Assembly: GCF_019417665.1 (NCBI RefSeq)
Contig: NZ_DXUU01000026.1
Span: 1-38,503 of the forward strand
Length of the DNA stretch: 38,503 nt
Origin: Ruminococcus sp.
GTDB lineage: Bacteria; Bacillota; Clostridia; Oscillospirales; Ruminococcaceae
Direction: 5' to 3'
Both the position numbers and the translations under genes were made by a program. The notes under the pieces were generated by a model, which saw nothing but the letters and a program-made list of their open reading frames with translations, ran no database searches and was not told where the DNA came from. Positions 21,247-29,842 of the stretch are shown piece after piece; positions within the stretch are counted from its first letter, which is position 1; every line of letters starts with the position of its first letter.

Positions 21247-21555
21247 TTACTGTAACCGCATGGTGATAATCGCAGAAAGCACGGTCAGGAATCCGCCGCC
21301 TACACCCACGATTGCCGGGAGAATGCCGCCTTTTCCTACCATGAGGCTGGCAAAACCGCCAAGCACAGCGCAGCCGCCCAGGATCGCAGCGACCAAAGTG
21401 GAAACGTATATCAGTGTGATCACTGCCAGAATGGCAAGTATCAGAGAAATGACACCCAGCATCAATGCTGTAGCTTCTTTCGGGGTACGTTCTTTCTTTT
21501 CGCGTTTTATTTTTTTCGGTTTCGGCGGTTCTGCTGTTTCTTTTTTCAGCTTCAT
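21247..21555 (-). CDS. Small membrane protein co-transcribed with pheT
   Basis: 102 residues. A highly basic, proline-rich N-terminus (KPKKIKREKKERTPKE) precedes two or three hydrophobic helices with Gly-rich turns (ALMLGVISLILAILAVITLI, ILGGCAVLGGFASLMVG, AIVGVGGGFLTVLSAIITM). ATG 21555 has GGAGG seven bases upstream and lies 15 bases after the pheT stop, so it is on the pheST message. Function is unknown and no direct link to tRNA charging is seen. Confidence 0.8.
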   Translation of the reverse strand: MKLKKETAEPPKPKKIKREKKERTPKEATALMLGVISLILAILAVITLIYVSTLVAAILGGCAVLGGFASLMVGKGGILPAIVGVGGGFLTVLSAIITMRLQ

Positions 21556-21570
21556 GACAGCTACCTCCGT

Positions 21571-23967
21571 TTATTCACGCAGAGAAGCGCCGATGCCAGC
21601 CAGAGCTTTCAGCACACGTTTCATAGCGGCATCTGCCTGTTCATCTGTCAGCGTGCCTTCGTGAGAACGCAGTCTCAGAGAGAAGGAAACGCTCTTTTTG
21701 CCGGCGGCGATCTGGTCGCCCTGGTATACGTCGAACAGGGTCACCTGTTCCAGCAGCTTTCCGGCAGCCTGTTCAATGGTTTGTTCCATCGTACCTACCG
21801 GCAGTGTTTCGTCGCACAGCAGGCTCAGGTCACGGGTGATCGCCGGGAATTTCGGCAGAGGCTTGTATGTCACCTCTGCTTCTGCCAGTCCGGACATTTC
21901 CTGAATGAGCAGCTTTGCCACATAGGTTTTTGCACCGATGCCATAGGTTTTCTGTACAGCGGGATGCAGTTCGCCCAGGTAACCGATCGCCGTTTCACCG
22001 CAGAAGATCACAGCACTTCTGCCGGGGTGGAGCGCACAGCATTCCTCGAAAATACCCTCTGCCTCGGACGGACGGATATAAGTGCATCTGGGGAGATTCA
22101 GTTCCTTAAGCAGGGCATCTACTGCGCCTTTCAGCTCGAAGAAATCCGCATTGCCGCCGTACATGCCGATGGTCAGGCGATTTGGTTCTTCCGGCAGGGT
22201 ATCCGGTCCTGTGGGCAGATATTCCTTGCCCATCTCATAGAGGCAAACTGCCGCATTGCGGTTTTTGTAGTTGGTTGCCAGCACATCCAGCATACAGGGC
22301 AGCGTAGTAGTACGCATGATACTGGTGTCCTCACCCAGAGGATTGGTAATGGTAATGGTTTTGCGCAGCTTACTGTCTGACGGGAGACAAATGCGGTCGA
22401 AACACTTGGGGGATGTGAACGAATAGGTCAGAGTGCCGTAATAGCCCAGTCCCACCATGGTCTGTTCTGCCTTGCGCAGGAACTGCTGCTGAGGTGTCAG
22501 CTGTGCCTCAGCCACACCACGGACAACGGTAGACGGAATATTGTTGTAACCGTAAATTCTTGCGACTTCTTCGGCAATATCTGCCGGACGTTCCAGATCG
22601 ATACGGAAGCTGGGAGAAGTACAAGTGTTGCCATCTACATGAATTTCCAGTGCTTCCAGAGTCTTTACCATGTCCTCACGGGAAATTTCTGTGCCCAGGA
22701 ATTTGTTGATCCAATCCGGATCAAAGGAGATCTGTGCAGGTGTATTGTTCCGGTTGTCTACTTCGATGGAATCCGCCACCGGTTCACCGGCACCCAGCAG
22801 TTCTACCAGTTCCATTGCACGGTGCAGTGTCCGTAGACAGCCGTCCGGGTCGAGTCCTTTTTCATAGCGTGCAGAAGCATCTGTACGCATACCCAGTTTC
22901 TTGGCGGTACGGCGAACCTGTACCGGCTCGAAGTATGCGGATTCAAATATCACGGTAGTGGTATCGTCCATAATGCCGCTGTATTCGCCGCCCATGACAC
23001 CTGCCACAGCAATGGGCTTTTCGGCATCGGCAATGACCAGCATTTCCGGAGAAAGCTTGCGCTCCTGACCATCCAGCGTTGTGATGGTTTCTCCGTCCTT
23101 GGCATTGCGGACAACGATCTTGTTGCCCCCTACATAGCGCAGGTCAAAAGCGTGCATAGGCTGACCATATTCCAGCATGACATAGTTGGTGATGTCCACC
23201 AGGTTGTTGATGGGACGCACGCCGCTGGCACGGAGCCGTTCCCGCATCCAACGGGGAGAGGGACCGATCTTTACGTTCTTCACCATGCCGGCAATATAGC
23301 GAGGGCACAGAGCCGGATTCTCAACGGAAATGGAAATGGTATCGCTGAGCTTTTCTGCAGTACCGTGGAATACCGGTTTCTTCACGTTTAGCGGCTTGCC
23401 GAATGTGACAGCAGCCTCTCTTGCCAGTCCGACAACAGACAGGCAGTCCGGACGGTTGGAGGTGATCTCGAATTCCACAGAGGTATCATTCAGACCGATG
23501 GCTTCGTGAATATCCTGTCCCGGCTTACAGTCCTCTTCAATGAGGAAGATGCCGTCCTCGATGGCGTAGGGGAAATCATGCTTTGTGAGCCCCAGTTCAC
23601 CCAGGGAACAGAGCATACCATTGCTCTCCACGCCCCGAAGTTTGCCCTTTTTGATGTGTACACCGCCGGGCAGATCGGCACCGATCATGGCAACAGGCAC
23701 CAGCGCCCCCTCTACAATATTCTGGGCACCAGTAACGATCTGGATGGGGGCTTCACCGCCAACGTCAACCTGACACACCTGCAAGTGGTCAGAATTTTCA
23801 TGGGGGGTAATGGAGATCAGTCTGCCTACAATGACGTTCTTGACAGCCTCGCCCTCAGTCTCATAGGTTTCAACTTTGGAGCCGCTCATGGTCATACCGG
23901 CACAGAAATCCTTGACGGAAACGCCGCAGTCCACATAATCGGCAAGCCATTTCATAGATAAATTCAT
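21571..23967 (-). CDS. pheT: Phenylalanyl-tRNA synthetase beta subunit
   Basis: 798 residues, full length. The EMAP/OB-type tRNA-binding domain lies at ~40-150 (NSDHLQVCQVDVG, QIVTGAQNI), B3/B4 editing domain at ~210-385 (NLVDITNYVMLEYGQPMHAFD), B5 at ~405-475, the catalytic-like core after that, and the anticodon-binding FDX-ACB domain at ~705-798 (FPAITRDLSLLCD). With PheS it forms the alpha2-beta2 enzyme that charges tRNA-Phe and edits Tyr. AGGAGG precedes ATG 23967, 21 bases after the pheS stop. Confidence 0.98.
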   Translation of the reverse strand: MNLSMKWLADYVDCGVSVKDFCAGMTMSGSKVETYETEGEAVKNVIVGRLISITPHENSDHLQVCQVDVGGEAPIQIVTGAQNIVEGALVPVAMIGADLPGGVHIKKGKLRGVESNGMLCSLGELGLTKHDFPYAIEDGIFLIEEDCKPGQDIHEAIGLNDTSVEFEITSNRPDCLSVVGLAREAAVTFGKPLNVKKPVFHGTAEKLSDTISISVENPALCPRYIAGMVKNVKIGPSPRWMRERLRASGVRPINNLVDITNYVMLEYGQPMHAFDLRYVGGNKIVVRNAKDGETITTLDGQERKLSPEMLVIADAEKPIAVAGVMGGEYSGIMDDTTTVIFESAYFEPVQVRRTAKKLGMRTDASARYEKGLDPDGCLRTLHRAMELVELLGAGEPVADSIEVDNRNNTPAQISFDPDWINKFLGTEISREDMVKTLEALEIHVDGNTCTSPSFRIDLERPADIAEEVARIYGYNNIPSTVVRGVAEAQLTPQQQFLRKAEQTMVGLGYYGTLTYSFTSPKCFDRICLPSDSKLRKTITITNPLGEDTSIMRTTTLPCMLDVLATNYKNRNAAVCLYEMGKEYLPTGPDTLPEEPNRLTIGMYGGNADFFELKGAVDALLKELNLPRCTYIRPSEAEGIFEECCALHPGRSAVIFCGETAIGYLGELHPAVQKTYGIGAKTYVAKLLIQEMSGLAEAEVTYKPLPKFPAITRDLSLLCDETLPVGTMEQTIEQAAGKLLEQVTLFDVYQGDQIAAGKKSVSFSLRLRSHEGTLTDEQADAAMKRVLKALAGIGASLRE

Positions 23968-23988
23968 TTGATTTGCTCCTCCTTCCGC

Positions 23989-25008
23989 TTAGAACTGTTC
24001 CAGGAACCGATAGTCGTTCTCATACAGCAGACGCATATCGCCGATGTTATACCGGCGCATCGCAATACGCTCCAGACCCAGACCGAATGCAAAGCCGGAG
24101 TATACGCTGCTGTCAATGCCGCAGCCTTCCAGAACCTTCGGGTGTACCATGCCTGCGCCCAGGAGTTCGATGTATCCCTCACCCTTGCACATACGGCAGC
24201 CTGCACCGTGGCACTGGAAGCACATGACGTCAACTTCTGCGCTGGGTTCTGTGAAGGGGAAGTGGTGAGGACGCAGACGGATCTTGCAGTCCTCGCCGTA
24301 GAGACGCTGCATGAGCAGTTCCAGCGTGCCTTTCAGGTCAGCCATGGTGATACCCTTGTCCACCACAAGTCCCTCGATCTGATGGAACAGCGGAGAGTGG
24401 GTGGCATCCACAGCATCGGAACGATATACACGGCCCGGCGAGATCACACGGATGGGCGGCTTCTGATTTTCCATGACGTGCACCTGTACGGAAGATGTCT
24501 GGGTGCGCAGCAGGATGTTGTCTGTAATATAAAAGGTATCCTGGGTATCCCGTGCCGGGTGATCCGGCGGCAGGTTCAGGGCTTCGAAGTTGTAGTAATC
24601 GTATTCCACTTCTGGACCGTCTGCCACGGAAAAGCCCATGCCCAGGAAGATCTCCCGGATCTCGTTTTCCACAATGGTCAGTGGGTGCATGCTGCCCACC
24701 TTCTGTGATTTGCCCGGCAGGGTGATATCCACAGTTTCTGCTGCCAGCTTGTGTGCCAGCATGGCTTCGGACAGCTTCTGCTGCTTTTCTGTCAGTGCCT
24801 GTTCAATATCGGTACGTACCTGGTTTGCCAGCTGTCCCATGGCAGGACGCTCTTCGGCGGACAGTTTTCCCATTTGCTTGAGAATGGCTGTCAGTTCGCC
24901 TTTTTTGCCAAGATACTGCACACGCAGGTTTTCCAGTACCTTGGAATCCGCACAGTCTGACAGCGCCTGTTTTGCGGCAGTGCGGATCGCTTCGAGTTGT
25001 TCTTTCAT
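23989..25008 (-). CDS. pheS: Phenylalanyl-tRNA synthetase alpha subunit
   Basis: 339 residues, the usual length. The N-terminal coiled coil (~1-80) binds tRNA. Class II motifs follow: HPLTIVENEIREIFLGMGF (motif 1 region), VYRSDAVDATHSPLFHQIEGL (split here at VYRSD and FHQIEG, motif 2) and FGLGLERIAMRRY (motif 3). The phenylalanine pocket includes the GAGMVHPKVLE and YSGFAFG segments. ATG 25008 has AGGAA nearby; an in-frame extension to 25140 would run into the T-box terminator and is rejected. It is first in the pheS-pheT operon and controlled by a Phe T-box. Confidence 0.98.
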   Translation of the reverse strand: MKEQLEAIRTAAKQALSDCADSKVLENLRVQYLGKKGELTAILKQMGKLSAEERPAMGQLANQVRTDIEQALTEKQQKLSEAMLAHKLAAETVDITLPGKSQKVGSMHPLTIVENEIREIFLGMGFSVADGPEVEYDYYNFEALNLPPDHPARDTQDTFYITDNILLRTQTSSVQVHVMENQKPPIRVISPGRVYRSDAVDATHSPLFHQIEGLVVDKGITMADLKGTLELLMQRLYGEDCKIRLRPHHFPFTEPSAEVDVMCFQCHGAGCRMCKGEGYIELLGAGMVHPKVLEGCGIDSSVYSGFAFGLGLERIAMRRYNIGDMRLLYENDYRFLEQF

Positions 25009-25087
25009 GATACCGTTCCTTTCTTTCGCAGGCTGCATACCTGCAATATTCGGCTCTTCCGAGGGCTGCCGCAGCATTTGCGGCAAT

Positions 25088-25349
25088 AAAAAAATCTCGT
25101 CCTGAAAACAGGACAAGACTGACTTGCTTGCAAAAACCACCCATTTTCAAAGAGCCATCACTCTTCTGTCCTTAATGCGGACATGACATCCGAACCTACT
25201 TTGCCTAAGGCAACATCGCCCAAAGTCAGCAGTTCCGCCCGGCCACTCAGAAGGGAACTTCAGTATGCGCCTGTCGGACGGGCTCTCAGCCAATGACCCG
25301 TTCTCTGTGCCGGAGGTTGCATACCTACTCGCTTCTTCACCGTGTTTCC
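25088..25349 (-). promoter_or_regulatory. T-box leader of pheST, Phe (TTC) specifier
   Basis: Reading on the reverse strand from ~25348: lower stem I AGAAG (25336-25332) with CTTCT (25253-25249); upper stem I GTATGC (25324-25319) with GCATAC (25268-25263); a distal stem ACGGG/CCCGT. The specifier loop contains GAA followed by TTC (25257-25255), the phenylalanine codon. The T-box core GGGTGGT is at 25142-25136; its last base, U, would pair with the A73 discriminator of tRNA-Phe. The usual ACCGC after it is replaced by a T-run. The terminator is TCTTGTCCTG/CAGGACGAGA (25118-25095) with seven T residues. Uncharged tRNA-Phe should prevent termination. Confidence 0.88.
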
Positions 25350-25354
25350 AGAAC

Positions 25355-25383
25355 ATTATACCGCATTTTGTTGAAAAAATCAA
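25355..25383 (-). promoter_or_regulatory. Promoter of the pheST T-box transcript
   Basis: On the reverse strand TTGATT (25383-25378), 17 bases, TATAAT (25360-25355). Start near 25348, just before stem I of the T-box. Confidence 0.8.
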
Positions 25384-25403
25384 GTCATTTTGAAATTTTT
25401 TTC

Positions 25404-25432
25404 TTGAAATTTTACAATATGTATGGTAGAAT
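25404..25432 (+). promoter_or_regulatory. Promoter of the DUF6106-like gene
   Basis: TTGAAA (25404-25409), 17 bases, TAGAAT (25427-25432). It is divergent from the pheST promoter, with the -35 elements about 20 bases apart. Confidence 0.68.
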
Positions 25433-25464
25433 AGAAATAGACTTGGTGAAAGGAGTCTTGTTTC

Positions 25465-25971
25465 ATGGACAATTTTGCAGAATATATGGTAAAAAAACAG
25501 CCGGACGGGCGGGATAAAGCGAAAAGAATGGGTATCATTCTTCTGGCGGTGCTGCTGTGCGCAGTGACAATCGCCGCTGTGTTCTTCACCAAAATCCCGT
25601 TTATTCTGCTGATCACCTGTGCACTGATCTATGGTGCTTATTTTCTGCTGTCCAGTCAGTCGGTAGAATATGAGTATGCAGTGACCAACGGAGAAATGGA
25701 TGTGGACAAGATCGTGGCAAGGCGCAAGCGTGTACATCTGATCACGGTAGACGTCTCTAAGTTTGAAGCCTTTGGCGAAATGACGGATGATGTGCCGGAC
25801 GATGAGACACGGACGCTTGTGCTCTGTTCCGACAATACCGGGGAAAGGGAATATTATGCCGATCTGGACACAGATGACTATGGCCCCACCCGTATCATCT
25901 TTTCTCCCAATGAGGCTGTGATCGACGTATTGCAGGAAGCACTGCCGAGACAACTGCGCCTCGGACACTAA
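25465..25971 (+). CDS. Membrane protein, DUF6106-like
   Basis: 168 residues. A polar N-terminus (MDNFAEYMVKKQPDGRDKAK) precedes two helices (~22-42 and ~45-63), then a cytoplasmic beta-rich domain with YEYAVTNGEMDVDKIVARRKR, where VTNGxxDVDKI resembles a bacterial PH-like or DUF6106 fold. The C-terminal part is acidic. AAAGGAG precedes ATG 25465. The DUF1294 gene follows after 13 bases, so they share a message. Function is unknown. Confidence 0.8.
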   Translation: MDNFAEYMVKKQPDGRDKAKRMGIILLAVLLCAVTIAAVFFTKIPFILLITCALIYGAYFLLSSQSVEYEYAVTNGEMDVDKIVARRKRVHLITVDVSKFEAFGEMTDDVPDDETRTLVLCSDNTGEREYYADLDTDDYGPTRIIFSPNEAVIDVLQEALPRQLRLGH

Positions 25972-25984
25972 GGGGCGAAGGACA

Positions 25985-26263
25985 ATGGAACAAATTGGGC
26001 TTCGCAGCATCCTGGGTTATCTGCTTCTTGTGAGCACTATCGCATTCTGCCTCATGGGCGTGGACAAAAGGCGTGCCAAACGGCAGGCGTGGCGCATCCC
26101 GGAAAAGACACTGCTTCTGGTGACATTGCTGGGCGGCGGTATCGGCGGCACACTGGGCATGTGGTGTTTTCATCATAAAACACGGCACTGGTATTTTCGG
26201 TATGGCTTTCCGCTGATCGCACTGCTTCAGATAATCGGGCTGGCGCTTCTGGCAAGACAGTGA
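25985..26263 (+). CDS. DUF1294 membrane protein
   Basis: 92 residues with three predicted helices. FCLMGVDKRRAKRQAWRIPE followed by LLLVTLLGGGIGGTLGMW and HHKTRHWYFRYGFPLI is the full conserved DUF1294 core (DKxxA, RIPE, GGxGGxxGM, HKTxxxxF). The role is unknown in all members. It is translated just after the DUF6106-like gene, with AAGGGG upstream. Confidence 0.92.
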   Translation: MEQIGLRSILGYLLLVSTIAFCLMGVDKRRAKRQAWRIPEKTLLLVTLLGGGIGGTLGMWCFHHKTRHWYFRYGFPLIALLQIIGLALLARQ

Positions 26264-26366
26264 TCTGCTCAGGTCTTGAAAAAGACTCTTACACATATGA
26301 CACATATGAGCAAAAATGATTACCGCGATGTACCTGTTCTATGGTACATTTTAGGAGGTATTACTT

Positions 26367-27713
26367 ATGGCAAATCCAATTCACAGGAAACTGGCAGGCA
26401 TTCTGACCGCCGCTGCATTATGCACTGCATCGCTTCCCCTAGGCGGCATGGCTGTGTCTGCCAGTGAAGTTTCTTCGTTGGAGGAAATGCTCGCTAACAC
26501 AGCACATGATGACTTTTCACAACTTGCATATATCACCTTGCAGGCATACGCCGGCATAAGTGTCGGTGGTGATAATGCGCTTTCGCTGAAATATCAGATC
26601 CTGCTGGATGTGGACAACTCTGGCGGGCTGGATGTATCGGATGCCTATTATTTTTTGAACTGGTATGCCCAGTATAGCGTCACTTGCATTCTGCCGGAAG
26701 ATGCTCAGGCATTTCTTGCTCGGTGGGATGCCGCAGATCAGACGGATACGACTACGGCAGCAGTCGAGACAACGACTGTATTGACAGAAACCACTGATGT
26801 ATCTGTCATAACGACGGCTTCGGCGCTGACTACCCAGTTGACAGAGACGGAGGAAACGGTCTCAGTGACAACGTCGGATACCACAGAACCGATCGTTTCA
26901 GAAAGTACTTCAGCAACGGAGACAGCTACATCAGCGGCGGCTGAGACAACTGCTGTATCGACTGTTTCTGTGTCAACTGCAACGACTGTAGGAACAACCA
27001 CATCTACTTCAATGATCACATCGGCAACGACAACGACGACATCTGCTGCGACAACGACTGCACCATTGCAGGGTGCGTGGGCGCAGAAAGATCGATATGA
27101 CGGCATTGATGTTTCCAAGTATCAGGGAAATGTGGACTGGGAGGCAGTCCGGGCAGACGGCATAGACTTTGCGCTGATCCGTGCCGGCTATGGCAAATAT
27201 GCCAGCCAGGAGGATCCTTATTTTGACCAGAACATGCGAAATGCCCAGAATGCCGGTATCGCCTGTGGTGCCTATTGGTTCAGCTATGCCGAAACGGTAG
27301 CAGATGCTAAGCAGGAGGCTGAGGTTTTTGCCCAGGTGATCGAAGGTTATCAGTTTGAATATCCCCTTGTTTTTGATATTGAGGCATCTGTTCATGTCAG
27401 CATGACCAAGGAGCAGGTTTCCGCAATTATCACCGCATTCTGCGAAACCATGGAGGAAAAAGGCTATTATATCAGCCTGTACAGCTATGCCAGCTTCTTA
27501 AACAATAAGGTATACCAGTCTGTTCTGGAAGAGTATGACATCTGGGTGGCACACTTCGGTGTCAGCACACCGTCCTATTCTAAAACCGCATATGGCATAT
27601 GGCAGTATTCCAGCACGGGCAGTGTCAACGGTATTTCTGGTAATGTGGATCAGGATTACAGCTATCGGTGCTATCCAAGCATTATGACGAAAAATAACCT
27701 GAACGGATTCTGA
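26367..27713 (+). CDS. Secreted GH25 lysozyme with dockerin-like loop and Thr-rich linker
   Basis: 448 residues. Signal peptide ~1-33 (LAGILTAAALCTASLPLGGMAVSA split at cleavage after SA). Residues ~75-105 carry a single dockerin-type calcium loop, LLDVDNSGGLDVSDAYYFL, followed by a helix. Residues ~126-235 are a Thr/Ser/Glu linker. The GH25 barrel covers ~245-440, with Asp248 in YDGIDVSKYQG and the catalytic Asp337/Glu339 in LVFDIEAS, and GIWQYSSTGSV near the end. It should cut the glycan of peptidoglycan between MurNAc and GlcNAc. AGGAGG precedes ATG 26367. A convergent class B sortase is adjacent. Confidence 0.93.
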   Translation: MANPIHRKLAGILTAAALCTASLPLGGMAVSASEVSSLEEMLANTAHDDFSQLAYITLQAYAGISVGGDNALSLKYQILLDVDNSGGLDVSDAYYFLNWYAQYSVTCILPEDAQAFLARWDAADQTDTTTAAVETTTVLTETTDVSVITTASALTTQLTETEETVSVTTSDTTEPIVSESTSATETATSAAAETTAVSTVSVSTATTVGTTTSTSMITSATTTTTSAATTTAPLQGAWAQKDRYDGIDVSKYQGNVDWEAVRADGIDFALIRAGYGKYASQEDPYFDQNMRNAQNAGIACGAYWFSYAETVADAKQEAEVFAQVIEGYQFEYPLVFDIEASVHVSMTKEQVSAIITAFCETMEEKGYYISLYSYASFLNNKVYQSVLEEYDIWVAHFGVSTPSYSKTAYGIWQYSSTGSVNGISGNVDQDYSYRCYPSIMTKNNLNGF

Positions 27714-27737
27714 CGAAATTCTATTGAATGATCATAG

Positions 27738-27782
27738 AAAAACGGTATCCTGCGAACTGAGGTTTGCAGGATACCGTTTTTT
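27738..27782. terminator. Bidirectional terminator between lysozyme and sortase genes
   Basis: AAAAACGGTATCCTGC and GCAGGATACCGTTTTT form a perfect 16-bp stem; A and T runs at both ends serve both convergent genes. Confidence 0.93.
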
Positions 27783-27802
27783 GTGTTATGTTTTGTACAA
27801 GA

Positions 27803-28600
27803 TCAATATTCACCCAGGCACTGCCCGAATAAGATACAGCGTATACCGTCATCTGCACCAGAATTGCACGTCTGGAGTGCAATCATGTGATCGCCGTATG
27901 CAGGGATGTCATCTTCCGGCGCATACCAAACCAGGGCGGTGGAGCGGATATCTTCAATGTATTTCGTGAATTCATCCTTGTTCAAATCGATGCGGTTCCA
28001 GTAATCGAATGCTGCGCCGTCTTCACCATTCAATACAGAACATGCTACGATTCGGTAGAGATAGCGTTTGTCCAGAGAAGCAACTTCAAAATAGATGTGC
28101 TCTCTGCCCCAGGCTTCATCCTTGAAGCTCTTGACGCTGTGGAACATGGAGCCGTTGCCCATATTATGTCCGTAAAACAAAGTGTTCTCTGTCTTTCCGA
28201 TTTCACCTCGGAAATCTTCAAAAATACTTCCGGCGGAACTGTAATTTCCCTGCCAGTCCTTGTCAATATAGTGCGCATTATCCTCACCCTGTACTACGGG
28301 GTAGTCAATGGGCGTATCGTTAACATAAACCCAGCCGACAACATCGGGATTGACATCGTGGTGCTGTTTTACTTTTTCCATGTCGATTTGCATGGTGTAA
28401 TCGTAAGTCACAGTGGTAGTGGTAGTCACCGTTGTGGTAGTCGTAGTCGTAGTTGTTGTGGTGAGGACGGGAATGGCATCCGGTGCGGACACCTTGTCTG
28501 CACGACTAAATAATATGAGACATACAATGATAACTGCCAGCAGTGCAATGCCAATGCCAATAAGTACTTTTTCCAATCGTTTGATATGATGAATTGCCAT
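27803..28600 (-). CDS. Class B sortase
   Basis: 265 residues. An N-terminal membrane anchor (~11-31) is followed by a Thr-only spacer (~47-64) and the sortase beta-barrel (~75-265). Catalytic residues are His145 (FYGHNMGNGSMF), Cys245 (ALQTCNSG) and Arg254 (GIRCILFG). NPDVVGWVYVNDTPIDYPVV is a typical class B start. The enzyme joins a sorting-signal protein to the wall or to pilins outside the membrane. No protein with an LPxTG/NPxTG-like C-terminus was found in the window, so the substrate lies elsewhere. It has its own promoter at 28657. Confidence 0.94.
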   Translation of the reverse strand: MAIHHIKRLEKVLIGIGIALLAVIIVCLILFSRADKVSAPDAIPVLTTTTTTTTTTTVTTTTTVTYDYTMQIDMEKVKQHHDVNPDVVGWVYVNDTPIDYPVVQGEDNAHYIDKDWQGNYSSAGSIFEDFRGEIGKTENTLFYGHNMGNGSMFHSVKSFKDEAWGREHIYFEVASLDKRYLYRIVACSVLNGEDGAAFDYWNRIDLNKDEFTKYIEDIRSTALVWYAPEDDIPAYGDHMIALQTCNSGADDGIRCILFGQCLGEY

Positions 28601-28656
28601 TTCTAATTCCCCCGGATATTTGATTCGACCAATGTCAAAGTAAAAATTCTCTTTTC

Positions 28657-28685
28657 AGTATATCTTTTTTTTACGGTTTTGTCAA
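28657..28685 (-). promoter_or_regulatory. Promoter of the sortase gene
   Basis: On the reverse strand TTGACA (28685-28680), 17 bases, TATACT (28662-28657); the leader is about 50 bases. Confidence 0.8.
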
Positions 28686-28812
28686 GTGCTTTTCTTGTTT
28701 GTCATGCAAATCTATGTTTTTTGTTTTATCTTATGAAATTGTGTGAACGCAGAGCTGACCATTGGCCGCCCTTTACATAAAAACAAATTTTTGTGTGTTT
28801 CTGTTCGCTCAT

Positions 28813-28841
28813 TTGCATTTTCTTGGATTTTATGCTATAAT
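28813..28841 (+). promoter_or_regulatory. Promoter of nnrD
   Basis: TTGCAT (28813-28818), 17 bases, TATAAT (28836-28841), about 35 bases before the start codon. Confidence 0.75.
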
Positions 28842-28880
28842 CATAGCAAATCTGAATTGCAAACGAAAGGAGAAGATCCT

Positions 28881-29765
28881 ATGCAGGAACTGACATGGAA
28901 GGACATCTGCACAATGCTTCCCAGGCGCAGACGGGATGCCCAAAAGGGCGATTTCGGGCGGCTTTTGTGTATTACGGGGAGTCGGAATATGCCCGGCGCA
29001 TGTGCCCTTTCCACTCAGGCAGCGCTGCGCAGCGGTGCAGGATTAGTGACAGTTGCCACAGCGCCGGAAAATCCTATGCGTCTGGCAGCGGCGGAACCGG
29101 AGGCAATGTGGCTTTCTTTGGAAACAGACGAGGACGGCTTTTTGCGCAATGCGATGAATCAGGAAAAGTTGGCGCCCCATTTATGCCGTGCGGATGCAAT
29201 ACTGATCGGCTGTGGTCTGGGCGTGACGGTGGAGACACGGGGACTGGTGCGTTGGGTTTTGGAATCGGCGGCGTGTCCTGTGATTTTGGATGCAGATGGT
29301 CTAAACTGTGTGACTGACTGCATAGATTTAAGCAGACGGACGGGGACAGATTGGATCTTGACGCCGCATCCGGGAGAAATGGCACGGCTGACAGGGCTAT
29401 CTATTGCAGAGATCCAGGCAAATCGTGTACAGACGGCGGCAGAATTTGTCCGGAAATATCCGGTGACGCTGGCGCTGAAAGGTGCTGGAACACTGGCAGC
29501 CCAGAGAGACCGTATGGTGAAAAATCCCACGGGAAATCCGGGCATGAGCCGGGGCGGCAGCGGTGATGTGCTTGCCGGAATGATCGCCGCTTTTGCGGCT
29601 CAGGGTTTGTCTCCATGGGATGCTGTCTGCGCTGGTGTCTATCTTCATGGTGCAGCAGGAGATCTGGCAGCAAAGACCTGTTCGGAGCAGGCAATGCTCC
29701 CACGGGATCTGCTGGCATGCCTGCCGAAGGTACTGCTGGAATTGGAACGGACACGGGACAGCTGA
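28881..29765 (+). CDS. nnrD: ADP-dependent NAD(P)H-hydrate dehydratase
   Basis: 294 residues, a ribokinase-like YjeF C-terminal domain without the epimerase half. It repairs hydrated NADH and NADPH at the expense of ADP. Segments seen: KGDFGRLLCITGSRNMPGA, SGAGLVTVA, LILDADGLN-like PVILDADGLN, LTPHPGEMARL and the phosphate-binding GNPGMSRGGSGDVLAGMIA. AAAGGAG precedes ATG 28881; an upstream extension lacks homology. It is followed after 77 bases by a lipoprotein gene. Together with pncA/pncB it is a second NAD-maintenance function in the window. Confidence 0.95.
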   Translation: MQELTWKDICTMLPRRRRDAQKGDFGRLLCITGSRNMPGACALSTQAALRSGAGLVTVATAPENPMRLAAAEPEAMWLSLETDEDGFLRNAMNQEKLAPHLCRADAILIGCGLGVTVETRGLVRWVLESAACPVILDADGLNCVTDCIDLSRRTGTDWILTPHPGEMARLTGLSIAEIQANRVQTAAEFVRKYPVTLALKGAGTLAAQRDRMVKNPTGNPGMSRGGSGDVLAGMIAAFAAQGLSPWDAVCAGVYLHGAAGDLAAKTCSEQAMLPRDLLACLPKVLLELERTRDS

Positions 29766-29842
29766 GGCTCTGTGATCTGACACCCCGTCACAGGATGTAG
29801 AATCGTTGGTATAGATCAGAGATCCTGTGAGGAGGAGTACAT

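Noticed and set aside
21661..22380. 239-codon forward frame inside pheT
   Set aside because: pheT is certain over this region and the frame has no supporting signals.
25009..25140. N-terminal extension of pheS to 25140
   Set aside because: It would translate the T-box terminator; PheS proteins start at the equivalent of 25008.
26740..27060. Thr-codon repeats as a possible tandem repeat or CRISPR array
   Set aside because: Units are irregular ACN codons without spacers; it is a low-complexity linker.
26738..27118. 126-codon reverse frame rich in Val and Asp
   Set aside because: It is the complement of the Thr/Ser linker of the lysozyme; composition is an artefact.
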